The notes beneath the pieces were generated by a model. It was not told where the DNA came from. It made no database searches and was given only the letters and a program-made list of their open reading frames with translations. Source: Amblyornis subalaris (taxonomy: Eukaryota; Chordata; Aves; Passeriformes; Ptilonorhynchidae). Taken from it: DNA of 64,000 nt. This document shows positions 23,315 to 35,372 of the stretch, piece after piece. The DNA is taken from assembly GCA_018881555.1 (NCBI GenBank), contig JACAXG010000070.1, positions 1,054,001-1,118,000 of the forward strand. Reading direction: 5' to 3'. A program made the position numbers and the translations under genes. Within the stretch, counting starts at the first letter, position 1, and each line of letters opens with the position of its first letter.

Positions 23315-24335
23315 AGTCAGGACCTCAGGCTGGGCTAGCAAGCCTCAGTNAGGACACGAAGATGAAAAGTGCAGCCTTCACACAGCAGTTGTTATGTCTC
23401 AGGCCTGCTTATACACTTAATGCTCTTAAATCCTTTTGCTCTCTGATAGCCAGAGGCTGGATAGAGGCTTTCTATAGGGAGTAACTGAGAAATGAATAAA
23501 ATATTTACAAGCACAATTGATGTGAGCTCAGAAGCTGGTATTCCTGCCTCCCCATGACATTTGCCTCTCCCTGTCCACAGTCTTTTTTGTGTTTCCCTGG
23601 TAAAGAGCCAGGGCAATAGCCCACTGGGCTGGTCTGCAAGTGACACCCAGAAAGGGATGTAACCTGCTGCCCAGGAGCATCTCAGCACCCTGAAGAGGCA
23701 CCAGCCACCCCAAACCCACGTGCTACCACTTCCGATTGGGTTTGTCCGCTGCAGAATGAATATTTTTCTCGGAGGATCTCAGCTGCTGAAATCCCTCCCC
23801 TCTGAGAAGTGGTTGTTTGGGTTGGATATCCCAAAAGTGTGCAAATGCAGGTGCGAATGGCAGAGAAACACAGCTGACAGGCACTGGCAGCAGAGCCGTG
23901 ACCCACAGGAGCTGCCGTGGGCTCTCTCCCTGCATAGCTACACTGTTCCTACCTCCCCAGAGAGCAGGAGTACTACGTACTCTGGGGGATGAAGGGATAC
24001 CTTGGTTTTGGTGTTGGCATATTCTTAGTGGTCCCAAGGATGGGTTTGAGTAATCAAGTCACTACGTGCCTTTTGTCCTGTGTGTGACATTACAGGGACT
24101 TTCCTACCCCAGCGGTGTCACCCACGAGTGTGTAACTGTTCCTGGCAGCTGCTGACTCATGGGTTCAGCACATCAACACTCTCCAAAATATCTGGAAACC
24201 TCATTCATTTTCAGGAGATGAGGAGAAGAAGGAGACTAAGAGTAAGACTTAGTTAACTCCCAGTTGGCCCGTGACATAATGCACAGAGATGTACACGAAA
24301 AAAACATGTCTTACGAAATGCTCCGCTGTGTCAGT

Positions 24336-24545
24336 CCCTTCCCTTCCCTTCCCTTCCCTTCCCTTCCCTTCCCTTCCCTTCCCTTCCCTTCCCTTCCCTT
24401 CCCTTCCCTTCCCTTCCCTTCCCTTCNNNNNNNNNNNNNNNNNNNNNNNNNCTTCCCTTCCCTTCCCTTCCCTTCCCTTCCCTTCCCTTCCCTTCCCTTC
24501 CCTTCCCTTCCCTTCCCTTCCCTTCCCTTCCCTTCCCTTCCCTTC
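24336..24545 (+). repeat. Long (CCCTT)n microsatellite with internal gap
   Basis: Perfect CCCTT pentamers run from 24336 to 24426 and, after a 25-N gap, from 24452 to 24545. This gives at least about 185 bases of uninterrupted repeat on the two sides together. The pyrimidines are all on the plus strand. Frames through it (FPSLP on the plus strand, GKGRE on the minus strand) are repeat translations and not genes. The true length is unknown because of the gap. Confidence 0.97.
24427..24451. other. Assembly gap of 25 Ns
   Basis: A run of 25 Ns sits inside the CCCTT microsatellite. It is the only multi-base gap in the window. Its position inside a perfect repeat suggests that reads could not span the array and that the N count is a placeholder. 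Confidence 0.95.
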
Positions 24546-24829
24546 GGTATGCCTGTAGGGTAAATTGTGTCTGAGTGTGAAATATGACTTTTGGGTGATT
24601 TGGGGAGGCATTTTTTAGTGGGGGGTGCAAGTGAGACTTCCTTTTGCTCCTGAATTGATGGGTGAGAAGTGGGAGCAGGGCAGGATGCCCCCAAATAGAG
24701 GTAGGGGCAGGAGTGGCCAGGATGCAGCGAGTTGAGCGGAGGGAGGGAGCTTTGGTGCTCCGTGGGAGCTGTGCCGGGCTGAGAACCGCTCTGAAACTGC
24801 TGACACAAGCAGAAGGGAGCAGCAGCAGC

Positions 24830-25310
24830 AGCGTGATCCCCGGCACGGCATCGCACACGGGCCGGTGGGAGGAGGCATGTGGCCTTGGGACNGTGGCGGT
24901 CACTATTTCTCCCTCTCGGGTCCAAACTGGCGAGCAGGCCGGCGATACGGAAGCACACACCTGCCTGCTTGGAAACTTGAGCTCACCTGGACGGCAGCGG
25001 CCGGGGATGTGCGCGGTGACACGTGCAGCCCTCGGAGCAGGGGCTGGCCGGGGACAAGCAGCCTGTCACCCACAGCTGCCCCGTGCCTGCCGGCGGTGGG
25101 GGCTGCGTCAGGGCACCCAGCGCCCCGGCTGCGGGCACGGCGGCTGCCAGCCCGGGCGCTCGGCACAGCAGCGCCTGTGCCCGGCCCGCGCACGGCAGCC
25201 CGCACGTTGCTGGCCGCACGTACATGCCCACAGCCCACAAGGCCCTGGCAGAGCCGCGTGTCCCNGGCTCCCAGCCGCCCCTGCCGCGCTCCTTGTCTGC
25301 CTGCCAGCCA
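24830..25310. promoter_or_regulatory. CpG-island-like GC-rich segment
   Basis: CpG density rises sharply, especially at 25000-25270, which contains many CGG/GCG/CGC runs. It is followed by a pyrimidine-rich stretch (25320-25380). Overlapping open frames occur on both strands (255 codons plus, 262 codons minus), but this is expected where AT-containing stop codons are rare, and neither has recognisable domains. It could be the promoter or first exon of an unidentified transcript; neither direction nor start site can be read. Confidence 0.5.
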
Positions 25311-26407
25311 GTGCCTCCATCGGCTTCCTCCCTCCCTCGATCTGTCTTTCTTTTTGCTTCTTTTTTTCCCTCTCTCCCTGTTGCATAAGGGGAGGCGGAG
25401 GGCACGGAAAGAGGGGATGCCAGCAGTGAATGGGAGGCTATAGGGGATAGGAGAAGGGCCGGGGACATCACTGCTCTTTCTGTTTGGAAAGAGATGGGTG
25501 CTCATCCCACCACCACAATCGCTTCCAGAGAAGTCACTTCCTTCCCTCCTTCTGCTCTTTGTTTCATGCCACAAAGGAGGAGCGGACGGTCTCCGTGCCA
25601 GGCAGGGAGCATGTTCCCCATGGGGGGGCAGCGTGCTCCAAGCAGCTGCTGTGCCTAGGATTGTGTCTTTGTCCTGGCTCCTGCTGCCCAAAGCAGAAGG
25701 GTTCTGCTGCCAGGTGGGGCTGGGACCCCTGGGCCTCTGCCAACATGGACTAAGTTATTGCTTGCCCTCCTTCCCTGTTCCACATCAGGGTCTTGCTGTG
25801 ACATATAGGGCCGAGTGGCATGGCCCAGATTTTGGGGTGGGTGGTGGGCTCATCAGGACATCGTACAAAACACAGTGGTGGCTGGTGATGAGGAGCTCTG
25901 TGGCAGAAACACCGTCAGATAAAGCTTGCAGGGCCTATATGTTGTCAGCTCAAATGATGGATGGAGGATTAAAAGGACCCTTCTGGACACTAGTAGTGTG
26001 CAGAGGTTGCTTGCATTCATGTTTGTTAGTGTTCCCTGTGATGTCTAAGATGATGTCCCTCTCCCCACTGTTCCTTCAAACCCCTGGCTCTTTTCCACCT
26101 TGTGCCAAGTCCTTTTCCCCCAGCTTTCTGACTCACAGCTTTTCCAGCCTGAACTCTTTGCGCTGATATCAGGGAAACCTACCCCTGTATTGTCATGACC
26201 CCAGAAAGGCAAAGGTAATGTGGCAGACTCTTGGCCATAGTACTATGCAAAGTCCTCTGATGCATTTTTCTCCATCTCTCTTTTGTAGGTGGCCCAGGGC
26301 AGAAGGCAACCAGATGGACTCTGACTCCAGGTTTGAGGGGCATCTACAAGTTTTGCTTTCATTAACCTGTGAATCCTGCTTACAGCAACAGCACATTTGA
26401 TTCATTC
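25311..26407. other. Unique non-coding sequence between CpG island and microsatellite
   Basis: No exon, RNA gene or mobile element is recognised. A plus-strand frame of 222 codons (25498-26166) is open, but its translation has no motif I can assign. Confidence 0.45.
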
Positions 26408-26556
26408 TTCCTTCCTTCCTTCCTTCCTTCCTTCCTTCCTTCCTTCCTTCCTTCTTTCTTCCCTCCTTCATTCCTTCTTTCTTTCTTTCTTTCTCTCTTT
26501 CTCTCTTTCTCTCTCTTTCTCTCTTTCTTTCTCTCTTTCTTTCTTTCTTTCTCTCT
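26408..26556 (+). repeat. (TTCC)n followed by (TTTC)n/(TCTC)n microsatellite
   Basis: About 55 bases of perfect TTCC tetramers (to about 26462) pass into CCTCCTTCATTCC and then a degenerate TTTC/TCTC mixture to about 26556. This is a third polypyrimidine tract with the same strand polarity as those at 8.4 and 24.3 kb. Minus-strand frames here read as KERKKERK or EGRKEGRK repeats and are not coding. Confidence 0.95.
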
Positions 26557-29500
26557 TACCTTCCATTTGTTTCGTCTCCAAAAACTGTCCTGTTGAGGTC
26601 TCTGACTGGCAACAGTGAACACATCCCTCATCCAGGCAGGCTCAGATTCCCATGGTCACTGCCCTAGACTTCCCAATCACCCTACTGTTCATAGTGACTC
26701 TCCCCCTGTTACTAAGGGAAAAGGCCAAGGGTATAATTTTTCCTTTGCACCCTCTCATGGTGAATGTGTCTTTCTGACTGTACCACATGGCATCACCTTC
26801 ACTCACCACGGGAATGTCTGCTCATATCCAATATGCCCACAGATGTCAAGGGGCAACTTGCCTCAGTGAGACCTCATGCCAGCAACTCATGTTGTGCCAG
26901 CAGCCACAGTCCACCAGCGGGACTCACTCTATGAGCATGTGCTCCCTGTCAAGCTTGCCCTGGCCACACTTACAGTGCTGGCCCCCACAGCCAGCCCCAT
27001 GCTGCTGTCACCTCCCCTGGTGCGTGTCTGCAGGAGCTGCTTAGTGACCCTGCTCATTTTATTCCTGACTTGTTTAGAAATCAGAGTGCCTGTTTTCCCA
27101 GACACGCTGCCTTGTGCTGGCATAGCAGTTTTACACACAGTCCAGCACTTGTGGGTGCTGTTGGATATAGTTGTGTGTCCTCAGCGTGGAGGTGCATCTC
27201 CCTTCCCTCACNCATGTTTCTCTTTTGGCATTTGTCCCTTGATTCTTTACCCCGAGGATTTTCCCCCTGAGCTCTATGCTGTTGGTCTGGCAGCATTTCC
27301 AGTCCCCTCTGACTATCCTGTCCATGGAGATGGTGAACAGTGAGGCCACAAGGCTGACTGTGTGGTGGATGTCACAGATCACAATGGGATCCACCTCATT
27401 TTCTCCTAAGCCTGTGCCAGTTGGGCTTTTAGATCCCCACCAGTCTCTCATTTCAGAGACAAGTCTGTCCATTAAACTCTGAGGGCTGGAGAGTACAATT
27501 ATGTGTGCTTGTATTGCTTCCTAACCAGCCCAAGTAAGTGGTTTTCACCTTTTCATCCAGTCATTTCCTGTAAGAAAAGACACATCCGTCCTTTTTGAGT
27601 CCAGATCTTGCAAATGAGTACAAATCTCGCACGTGCCAGCACTGGCTTTCTTCTGTCCTCATTCCTGGAGGAGAATCTCCTGGCCTGTGCGTACCTTTGG
27701 CTCTCCAAAATCATATTTGAATGAAGAAAATCTTCCTTCAGCAGAAGGTTTGTGCTTTGTTAACAAAAGGAAATCCCTGAATTTGTTGATGTTCTTGGGA
27801 AACTTCTCCAAGACCTTTTCTCTGGTACTGCTGGGGCAGTGTGGACAGTGCTGATTTCTTTATGTGAGCCCAGCGTGTCTCAAGCCATGTTTGAGGCTGC
27901 GGGTCGGTAATGAGGCCAGTCATTTGTTTGGGCTCCCGTGGATAATTCTGTCAGGGCCAAGCACTCTGCCAGTGAGCTTCTTTTAAGGACTGATTTTCTT
28001 CTACACAGTCAAGACTCAGACAGCCTATTATTAACCTCAGAGCTTGATGGCTTGCTTTGCATTCCCATTTCAGTCTGTGCTTTTACTGATTCCAACACAC
28101 AGCTACTGCACTTCCACACACCCCTGTTTGTCTCCCTGCACTCGCTTTGAGCCCCACCTCACTAGATCACCTTTGCCAATGTTGCACCTCTGTGAAACTT
28201 GTCATGTCCCTCACCCATCCACAAAGAAGAGGCCCTGTGAGGACAGTGTTGTGTTTTCAGTCATCTTGTCCCAGTTACCTGTCCCAGGAATCCTGTGGAC
28301 TGGGGAAACATGGCCTTGCTCTTCTAGACAGGTGAAGTGACATGGCAGCAGCAAGTGGAAAGCCAGTAGCAGAGACAAAACTAGAATGCAAAGCTCCAGG
28401 GTGCCAGGCTTAGGTCAGGACAAATGCCACATCCTGAAGGAGAATACCAGGCACAAGTGTGTATTTTGCCCCCACACAAGCAGCTGTGTCATCACTGACA
28501 GCAGGAAAGGATGAGAGGGGCTTTGCTAATGACTAATAATGAGGCTGTGCCTGAGTTCAGATCTCCTGCTTAAAAAGTCCCTTGACATGTGAGGAAGCAA
28601 ACAGCAGTGACCATAGTGGGGCAAACCTCAGGGACTGTGGGAGTCCGAGGGTGCCAGGCGAAAGAAGGGACAAGCCTATGCCAGCACATCTCTGTGGAGA
28701 GGTGAAGCAGGCATCCAAAAATAGCCCACCACCCTGCTGCCAAGAGCAGTGAGCCTTTGATAAACAATTTAAAAATAACCTCGGTGGGAAAGGCATCACG
28801 GCTCCCTCCATCACAACTGGATCTGTGTCCTGTTTGCGTTTCCATGCCCCTGCCAGCTTGCAGTGGAGAATGTTGCTCACGTGGTGTCTGCTGCCTGCAG
28901 ACACTGGCCCTGGCCGGGATGGGGACAACCATGAGGGACGGGGAAGATGCTCAGCTCAGCTGTATTTTGCTGCTGCAGCAAGAGTTTGTCCTGGCTGGGA
29001 GCAGGGAGGCAATCTGATGGGGTCGTGCCCGGTCAGACCTACAAGGTGCTTTTCGTGTTGCAGCTTCTCACCCTCCAGTTCACACAAGGGAACAGCTTGT
29101 GTGGGTGTCAGGTGGAGAGGGGAAAGTGCAGGGAAGTCTGCCACAGGAAAATGGAGCCAGATGAGCCAAGGGCCAGCGTGTCCTGGAGAATCCTTCCTGG
29201 GGAAAGGGGGGTTTCGGGGGCCCTCTGCTTTGCATGCCCTCACCCAGCGCTGGGATGTGGAGCAGGGACAGAGAGGAACCCTCCTTGCTGCCCCTCCATA
29301 TCCCCAGGATAACAGTGCAGGCCACAGCCACGGGATCACGCTGGGATGCAGCCCCATTCCCATCCGGCTGCCCTGGGACAACAGCACCTCTTTCTAGGGA
29401 AAGTGGGATCTTATGGGCTGAATCCCCCGGTGTGCTGGTTCTGCATGGGGGACCTCAAAGCTGGTCAGCTGCACAGGAAGCCCAGGCACACAGCAGAGCA

Positions 29501-32200
29501 GCAGGGCTCACTGCACTGGCACACGCTCTTGGGCACCATGGCCACATGGTGCTGTATGAAGAGACAGCATTTATATCCCCCTTAGCCCAAGGCCACCACA
29601 CACACCCCCCTCTCAGTTCGGCACACACACCCTGCCTTGCCCCCCTGCCTCAGCTCCCTGGCAAGGCCCCTCCAGAGCAGGGCCTGGAAAGAAAAAGTCA
29701 TGTACTGACAGAAGAATCTCACACTTGGAGAGGTTATTGTATTGCTCTGGTGGGTGGGGGAGAGTGTGATGGAGGTGGGGCTAGGCAGGGGCCGACAATC
29801 CTTCTCCAAACGTTGTCACTCTTGTGCAGTGATCCTTGGAGAGCCCTTGCTGTTCTGCTGCCAGCAGGCAGGAGCCAATTAAGGGCAATTAGGGTGGAAG
29901 CGGAGAAGGCGCCCCTTTAGCTGCCGCCAGAGCGGCCACTGGGAGCGCTGGCAGGACTCCACACTGTAAGGTTATTAGAGTTCTCCCCCATATTGTCCTT
30001 GGAAGAGATGCTTCGTAGCCGTCTGCTTGGAGCAGTGAGATGAAAGGGAGACACCCTTTGATGTGTTCACCCGTTCGCACAGTGCCTCTGCAGGGAATCA
30101 ACCCGAGCACTTCTCCAGCACCTTCCACAGCTGTTAATCACCCGGGCTGGTTACCCTGGTATCTGAGGTCTCCCAGGCAGAGCACGAGCCCCCAGGGCAC
30201 AGACGTGACCTCTGCCCCACACGGTGAATCCTCTTCCGTGAAACAAGATGCAGCAGGAGAGCACAGAGAGCAGCAATGAGGACAGAGGATCTGGGGCAAA
30301 GGGATAGCCATCTCCATGAGGAGAGGAAGAGAGGCACAGCTGACAATAAGTGGCCTGGTTGGAGCCACACAGGCCATGGCACGGACCCAGAGCTCTTCCT
30401 GGGGTCCTGCATGCTCCACAGCTGGATACTGGTAATCTCAAAGCCTTATCTGCATGTACCNCCATAGGACACCAAACCAAATGGCACGACAGTGGTTGAG
30501 CTTGCAACGGCCTTATTGCTTGTTTTGTCCCAGCATTTGCAAAATCCCATTCCTTGGCCACGCCTTCTTCCCCTACAGCTCAGGCAGCTCTGTGATGTGT
30601 CCTACAGAGGCAGGAGATGGGGCACCTCTGTGATGTGTCATGAAGACATCTACTTGGCTTGCTGGAGAGATGGTCCTTCCAATCCCTGCTCTGCAAGCCT
30701 GGGTACTCAGTGCCTCTGGGCACCAGTGTCCTGCTAACACTGAGATCCCACCACAGCACAGAGTTTCCTAATACATTGCCCGCAGCACCCTTATTCCTTT
30801 CCCTCTCCCCATTCTGTTTCTTGGACAGTCCCTCTTCCTCCCTAGACATCACACCTCCCCATCCTTATTTTCTCACACTTTACTGCTTCTGATGCCACCC
30901 TGTCACGTGTTGCTCCCTGCATTATTCTCACTGCCAGAGGACTGCAGTGAGGGTGAGGCTGGAAGAGGAAAGAGGTGCAGCTTTTACTCCTGGGCATGGG
31001 TTGTGGTGGGATGGGAGGAAGGCCCATGGCAACTCACTATTTTTACAGAATCTGCGTTTTTCCTGCATCCAGGAGCTGCTGCTGGATGGACTTCAACTTT
31101 GTCTTGACATGGAGGAAAGCAGGAATGCTGTCAATGCCAGGCATCAGTCCTTGTCTCCAGACTCCTGGCTTCATTGGTTTGGACCCAGTTCCCCAAAGTC
31201 CTTTGCAAACTAAGTGGCCCTACCTAGGTGACCCTTTGGGCAGGTCCGTTGCTCTGCCACCCTCTCTCTTTGGCTGGATGGCTCCTTGCATTTCCCAGCT
31301 GGCCAAGCCTGCTGGGCAAAGCTGCCATCTCCAGCACTGGCCACAGCAGCACGGTGGGAACAACAGGCTCTGAGCATGCTGCCGCACAGCCTCCAAGGCA
31401 AAAGTGGCCCCGGGGCACTTCCCATGGATCTTCCACCCACAGGTGCCACCACCCTTCCAGAAGGAAGCAGTCAGCCTTGTTTTGTGCAGCTGCCTTGCAA
31501 ATGCATCCTCTGTAAGCAGCTCACAGCTGCCTGACCCAGGACAAAGCAACCTGTGGCCTCAAGGAGTGAAACACAGCATGGAAAACTGGAAGTGCTGCAC
31601 ACAGGCAGAGAGGGTGATGCTCTCCACCAGCTGCTGTGACAACCACCTTTCTGCTTTTCAGTCTTTGTCAGGAACAGGAACGATATCTGTAGTTTCTTTT
31701 CCTGCCTGGTGCTGCCTTTGCATCTGCTGCAGAGCAGAAATTCAAGGAGATGGATGCAGACCTTGGTCTGCTTTGTAGAAACACTTCTAGTGTTGTCAGG
31801 TTTGGTAAAGGTCTTCCATTTACAAATCCTACCTGCTGACCTCAAAGCACCCGAGATCCTCTCAGATTTTTTGCCAGCATTCCTGATACTTTTGTGTAGC
31901 TCCAAGCAGGAAAACAATGCTCTTGGAAAAGCTTCTAGCAGCTCCAGAACAGGTCCCTGGAATCTTGGTGAGCTAGTTACAATGCAGAACTCAGAAGTGC
32001 TCTTTCCACGTGTGCTACCTCTTGGAAGCCAAGGAAGAATTCCTAGGGCCAGGAAGAGACAGTGTATGCCACCATGTGGCAGCAGATTCCCAAGTGTGGA
32101 GCTCAGGAGAGCTTCAGTCAGGCCCAGCTCACTCCTCAGGCTGGAGCATGGCCTGGCCCTCCCAGGCAGAACTTCAGTGAAGAATTATGACCTTCTGTGG
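26557..32200. other. GC-rich unique non-coding sequence
   Basis: No exon or mobile element is recognised. The region has few Ns (27212, 30461). Around 29880-30030 there is a distinctive block, 'gccaattaagggcaattagg' followed by CpG-containing sequence and 'gtaaggttattagagttctc', which has homeodomain-type TAAT/ATTA cores and looks like a possible conserved regulatory element. Long open frames at 28825-29920 are in GC-rich DNA and carry no known domain. Confidence 0.45.
30588..30639 (+). repeat. Direct repeat of 14 bp
   Basis: The sequence 'ctctgtgatgtgtc' occurs at 30588-30601 and again at 30626-30639, a spacing of 38 bases. The spacer is not repeated. It may be a small tandem duplication that has partly decayed, or chance. 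Confidence 0.6.
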
Positions 32201-35200
32201 ACTGACAGGGAGGTGCTGTACAGGCACCCTGTATGATCTCCAAAGGCATCAGCTGCCGTCTCCATGAAGGTAAGATGTATTCTGCAGTTGAGCAGCCCTG
32301 GAATTTACCATGGAAGACAATATTCATCTGAGAATTGTATTCTAGCACTTCAGGCCCATTATTTATAGTGACAGCCTGTAGAACTGAAAATAAACAAAGA
32401 ACAAAGTCAAATCGAGGAGCTTTGGACAGAAACCATCCTGCCTCAAGGCAGAAGACAACTTCTAAGCAAGAGAGACAACTTCTGAGGAAGAAACTCTTTT
32501 GGAAGCACATTATCCCACTGATGCAAAGCTTCTTGCCTTTCTCTCAAAAGCAATCAAAAACCACCCTGCCGGAAAACTTTGGGCGAGGTGGAGACTTAAT
32601 TTGATCCAGGCTGTTCTTATCTTCTACATTTTCACTGTAAAAAAAATAATTTTTTTCTCATCTTTCTGGCAATGAAGAAAGCCCTAAATATCTGAAGTTA
32701 ATATAAAAAGATGCCACTGCATTGTTCGTGGTCTGAAATACACTGTGATGAGGACTCTGAGCTGTCATTCATATCAACAGGCTCTTAACTGCAAACTCAG
32801 CAATGGCCAGCCAAGCCTTAGCTTCCCTCACTATTGCACGTTGCCTGAGGATGTGCTTATTCCCTAGGCTCTGTACTGCCCTCCTAGACAGCAAAATGCC
32901 TATTTCTGCCTCCTCAACAACTCTTCTAGGGCTTTGCATGGTAACTGCTACACTGTATTCTATAAATACAGTGCTGTCAGCTTAAAACACATTTGAATAT
33001 CAAAAGGAGTAGCATGGGGACAACTACCTAGTTGGGTTACTTGGGCATTTCATTCTCTTAAGTGCTACACCGTAATTAAGTTATTGACAAGTCTGAGGTT
33101 TTTTGCCGTAGAGATCCAGGTAGTCCAAAGGGCCCTGTTCCCAAAAAACTTGGATTAAACTTGTCTTGAGCATCTGGATCCATGCAAGCTACTGGTATTT
33201 CAAGGTTTAGCTGACTTTGGTTGCTGGGCCCTGACCACCCCAGGTGTTTTCCGAATTCTCCAATTCTTGGCTCTTAAGAGCAAATGTGTCTGAGTGGCTA
33301 GACTGTGCTGGCAGACCTCCAAGGCCCTGTGCTGATTTGCCCTGGTGGAGACTCCAGCCTGTTGTTGCTGTCTGGGAAAACCAGATCCGTGTGTCCTTCA
33401 GAAGAGCACGTAGAAGATCATGGGGCAGATCGATCCCTTCTGCTTCCCTCTGTGCTTGTGCAGGGTAGAGTAAAGCATTGACTCAGGAGGCAGGGTGAGC
33501 CTGTGGAAAACAGCTGTAGCACAGAGGAGGAGGAAGGGCATGGGGTCTTCAGTATCAGGATGGGAATAGAGGACCCCAACTTGCAAAGGTCATCCAGTTG
33601 GGTTCACACCAAGGGTATCTGGTGGAAAGGCAGCTACAGCCATGCTGGGGTGCTGGCTGGAGAAACAGACCTTCATATGCAGCAGAAAACACTCAAAACA
33701 AAGAAAAAAGTGTTTAAAAATGTTGTCCTGCCTGGCTGCTTCAGCTGAGTTTTGTAGTGAGTCCGGAGGTACCTGTTGCCTGGAGTGCTGTGCTCCCACC
33801 ATGCTGCCCACTAGCTGCATGGGAGCAGAGCTTGTCACCATGGGTCACCAGGGACAGTCACCTTAATCAGCTTAAACCACAACTTGGCTCAGGCCTCCAG
33901 CTGTGCCACCCATCCCAAGGGAAGGTNTCTGCAGCAGAGTGACCGCCCTGAAAATTCCTCCTGTGGTCACTTTTGTAAAGCTCTGCTCAGCTCAGAGAGG
34001 GCCAGGGAAAGCAGTTAGTGGCATTCTGCCTCTAAAAAGCAGAGTGTTTCAGCTGTGATTCATTTTGTCTGGGGATTTGGCCTATTTTGCTAATTTGTGG
34101 GAAGCTAATTCAGCAGAATTGGTAACCAGTTGTTTGCTGATGCCACTGTTGGGTTGGAAGGTTTTCCCCTCTCCACCTGGGAGACGTGGGGGACACTATT
34201 GCCAACACAGATTGGGGCACAGCATCATTTCTGTCATAATGCCCTTGGAGGTGTGTAGAGACAGGCCTCTTGTGTCTGTGGGGCTAGTCTGGCCTATTTT
34301 TTCTTTCTTTCTTTGAAAGAGCAATAAACACCTTTGGACTGCCCCATGGAGGACTGAGTTGTGGCACAGTGTCCTCAATTTGCCTTCTGCTCCCACTGCC
34401 TGTTGTCTTTGCTCCTTTGTGGCATGTATGAGGATGGATATGTCTGTCCCGAAAAATTGTCTGCAGTCATTTTGCAGTCCATTTGACAGACTACTTGTGG
34501 CCCACAGACCACAGCCCGAGAAACGCTATGGGGTGATGTCTACTGAGTTGCCTCCCAGACGTCAAGTTCTCTGAAATACACAGAAAGAAGCAGTTTCTGT
34601 CCTGGAAAAGACATTGCCTTGGGCAGACAATCATGGGGGAGGTGAGGACAGGGACACCCCAACCACCCAGCTAGGCTCTGTCCTCCAGCCCAGGGACCTG
34701 ACTCTTCCAGAGTTGCTGCGTGAGCAGCCCAGGTGAAGATTTAGGGGATCCTGCTTGCAGTTTTTTGTGATGAGACGGGGATGCTGGCAAAGGGCAGGCA
34801 GGTAAGGGAGGCACAGTGGGTCTGTGGTGGGACGGAACAGAGGGGGAGGAGGGAGCTCTCACCAGCCCCACCACACTCCAGCAATCAAAGCCCAGCCTCT
34901 GTAATTAATACTATTTAGCCCAGGTTAGTGGCAGAGGAAAATGTCTCTTGTCAGCCTGGCTTTGCCCACTGGCCCTGATTTAGCAACATGAAAGCATTTT
35001 TTCTGATTAACTGTTCACTGAAGGAGATAAAAGAGATGACCATGAAATGTTTTCTTTAATGTGATGAATGTAAAGGGACTGGTAGAGCTGGAAAGGGTGA
35101 GAGGAGAGAAGAGAGAATGCTCCGACAGCAGATGGGGCTGGGGTGGGAAAGGGGTGTAGAGCAAAGCTGGGGGGCTGGGATGGAGGGGGCTATGGGGTAG

Positions 35201-35344
35201 GGGCAGAACTGGGGGGGTGTGGGATTAGGCTGGCAGGAGCCGCAGGATGGGAATGAGTCCATCCCATCTAACCAGGATGGAGGTTAGAAACTGAAACATT
35301 TCTGAAAAGAGAACTGTGTGAGCAACTGTAATTGCTACAGATGT

Positions 35345-35372
35345 ATAGATAGATAGATAGATATGTATATAT
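35345..35372 (+). repeat. (TAGA)n microsatellite with TA-rich tail
   Basis: Four and a half TAGA units are followed by 'tgtatatatgca'. The array is short. Confidence 0.9.

Larger units (their letters stand above)
16761..24335. other. Unique non-coding sequence rich in single Ns
   Basis: No exon or further interspersed repeat is recognised. Single Ns are unusually frequent, about 14 between 17952 and 20687. Around 19900-20120 a CpG-containing segment runs into 'ctaatagactaattagcaag', and around 21630-21760 another non-repetitive block has several CpGs in an otherwise CpG-poor context. Both could be regulatory or conserved non-coding DNA. Confidence 0.45.

Noticed and set aside
24311..24960. 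215- and 209-codon minus-strand frames
   Set aside because: They run through the CCCTT array and the N gap; the remainder has no recognisable domain.
24903..25691. 262-codon minus-strand frame over the CpG island
   Set aside because: Frames on both strands are open over the same GC-rich DNA, which indicates scarcity of stop codons rather than coding.
33585..33605. 'aaggtcatccagttgggttc', similar to a reverse CR1 tail
   Set aside because: Only about 14 bases fit and neither the octamer nor the downstream CR1 blocks are present.
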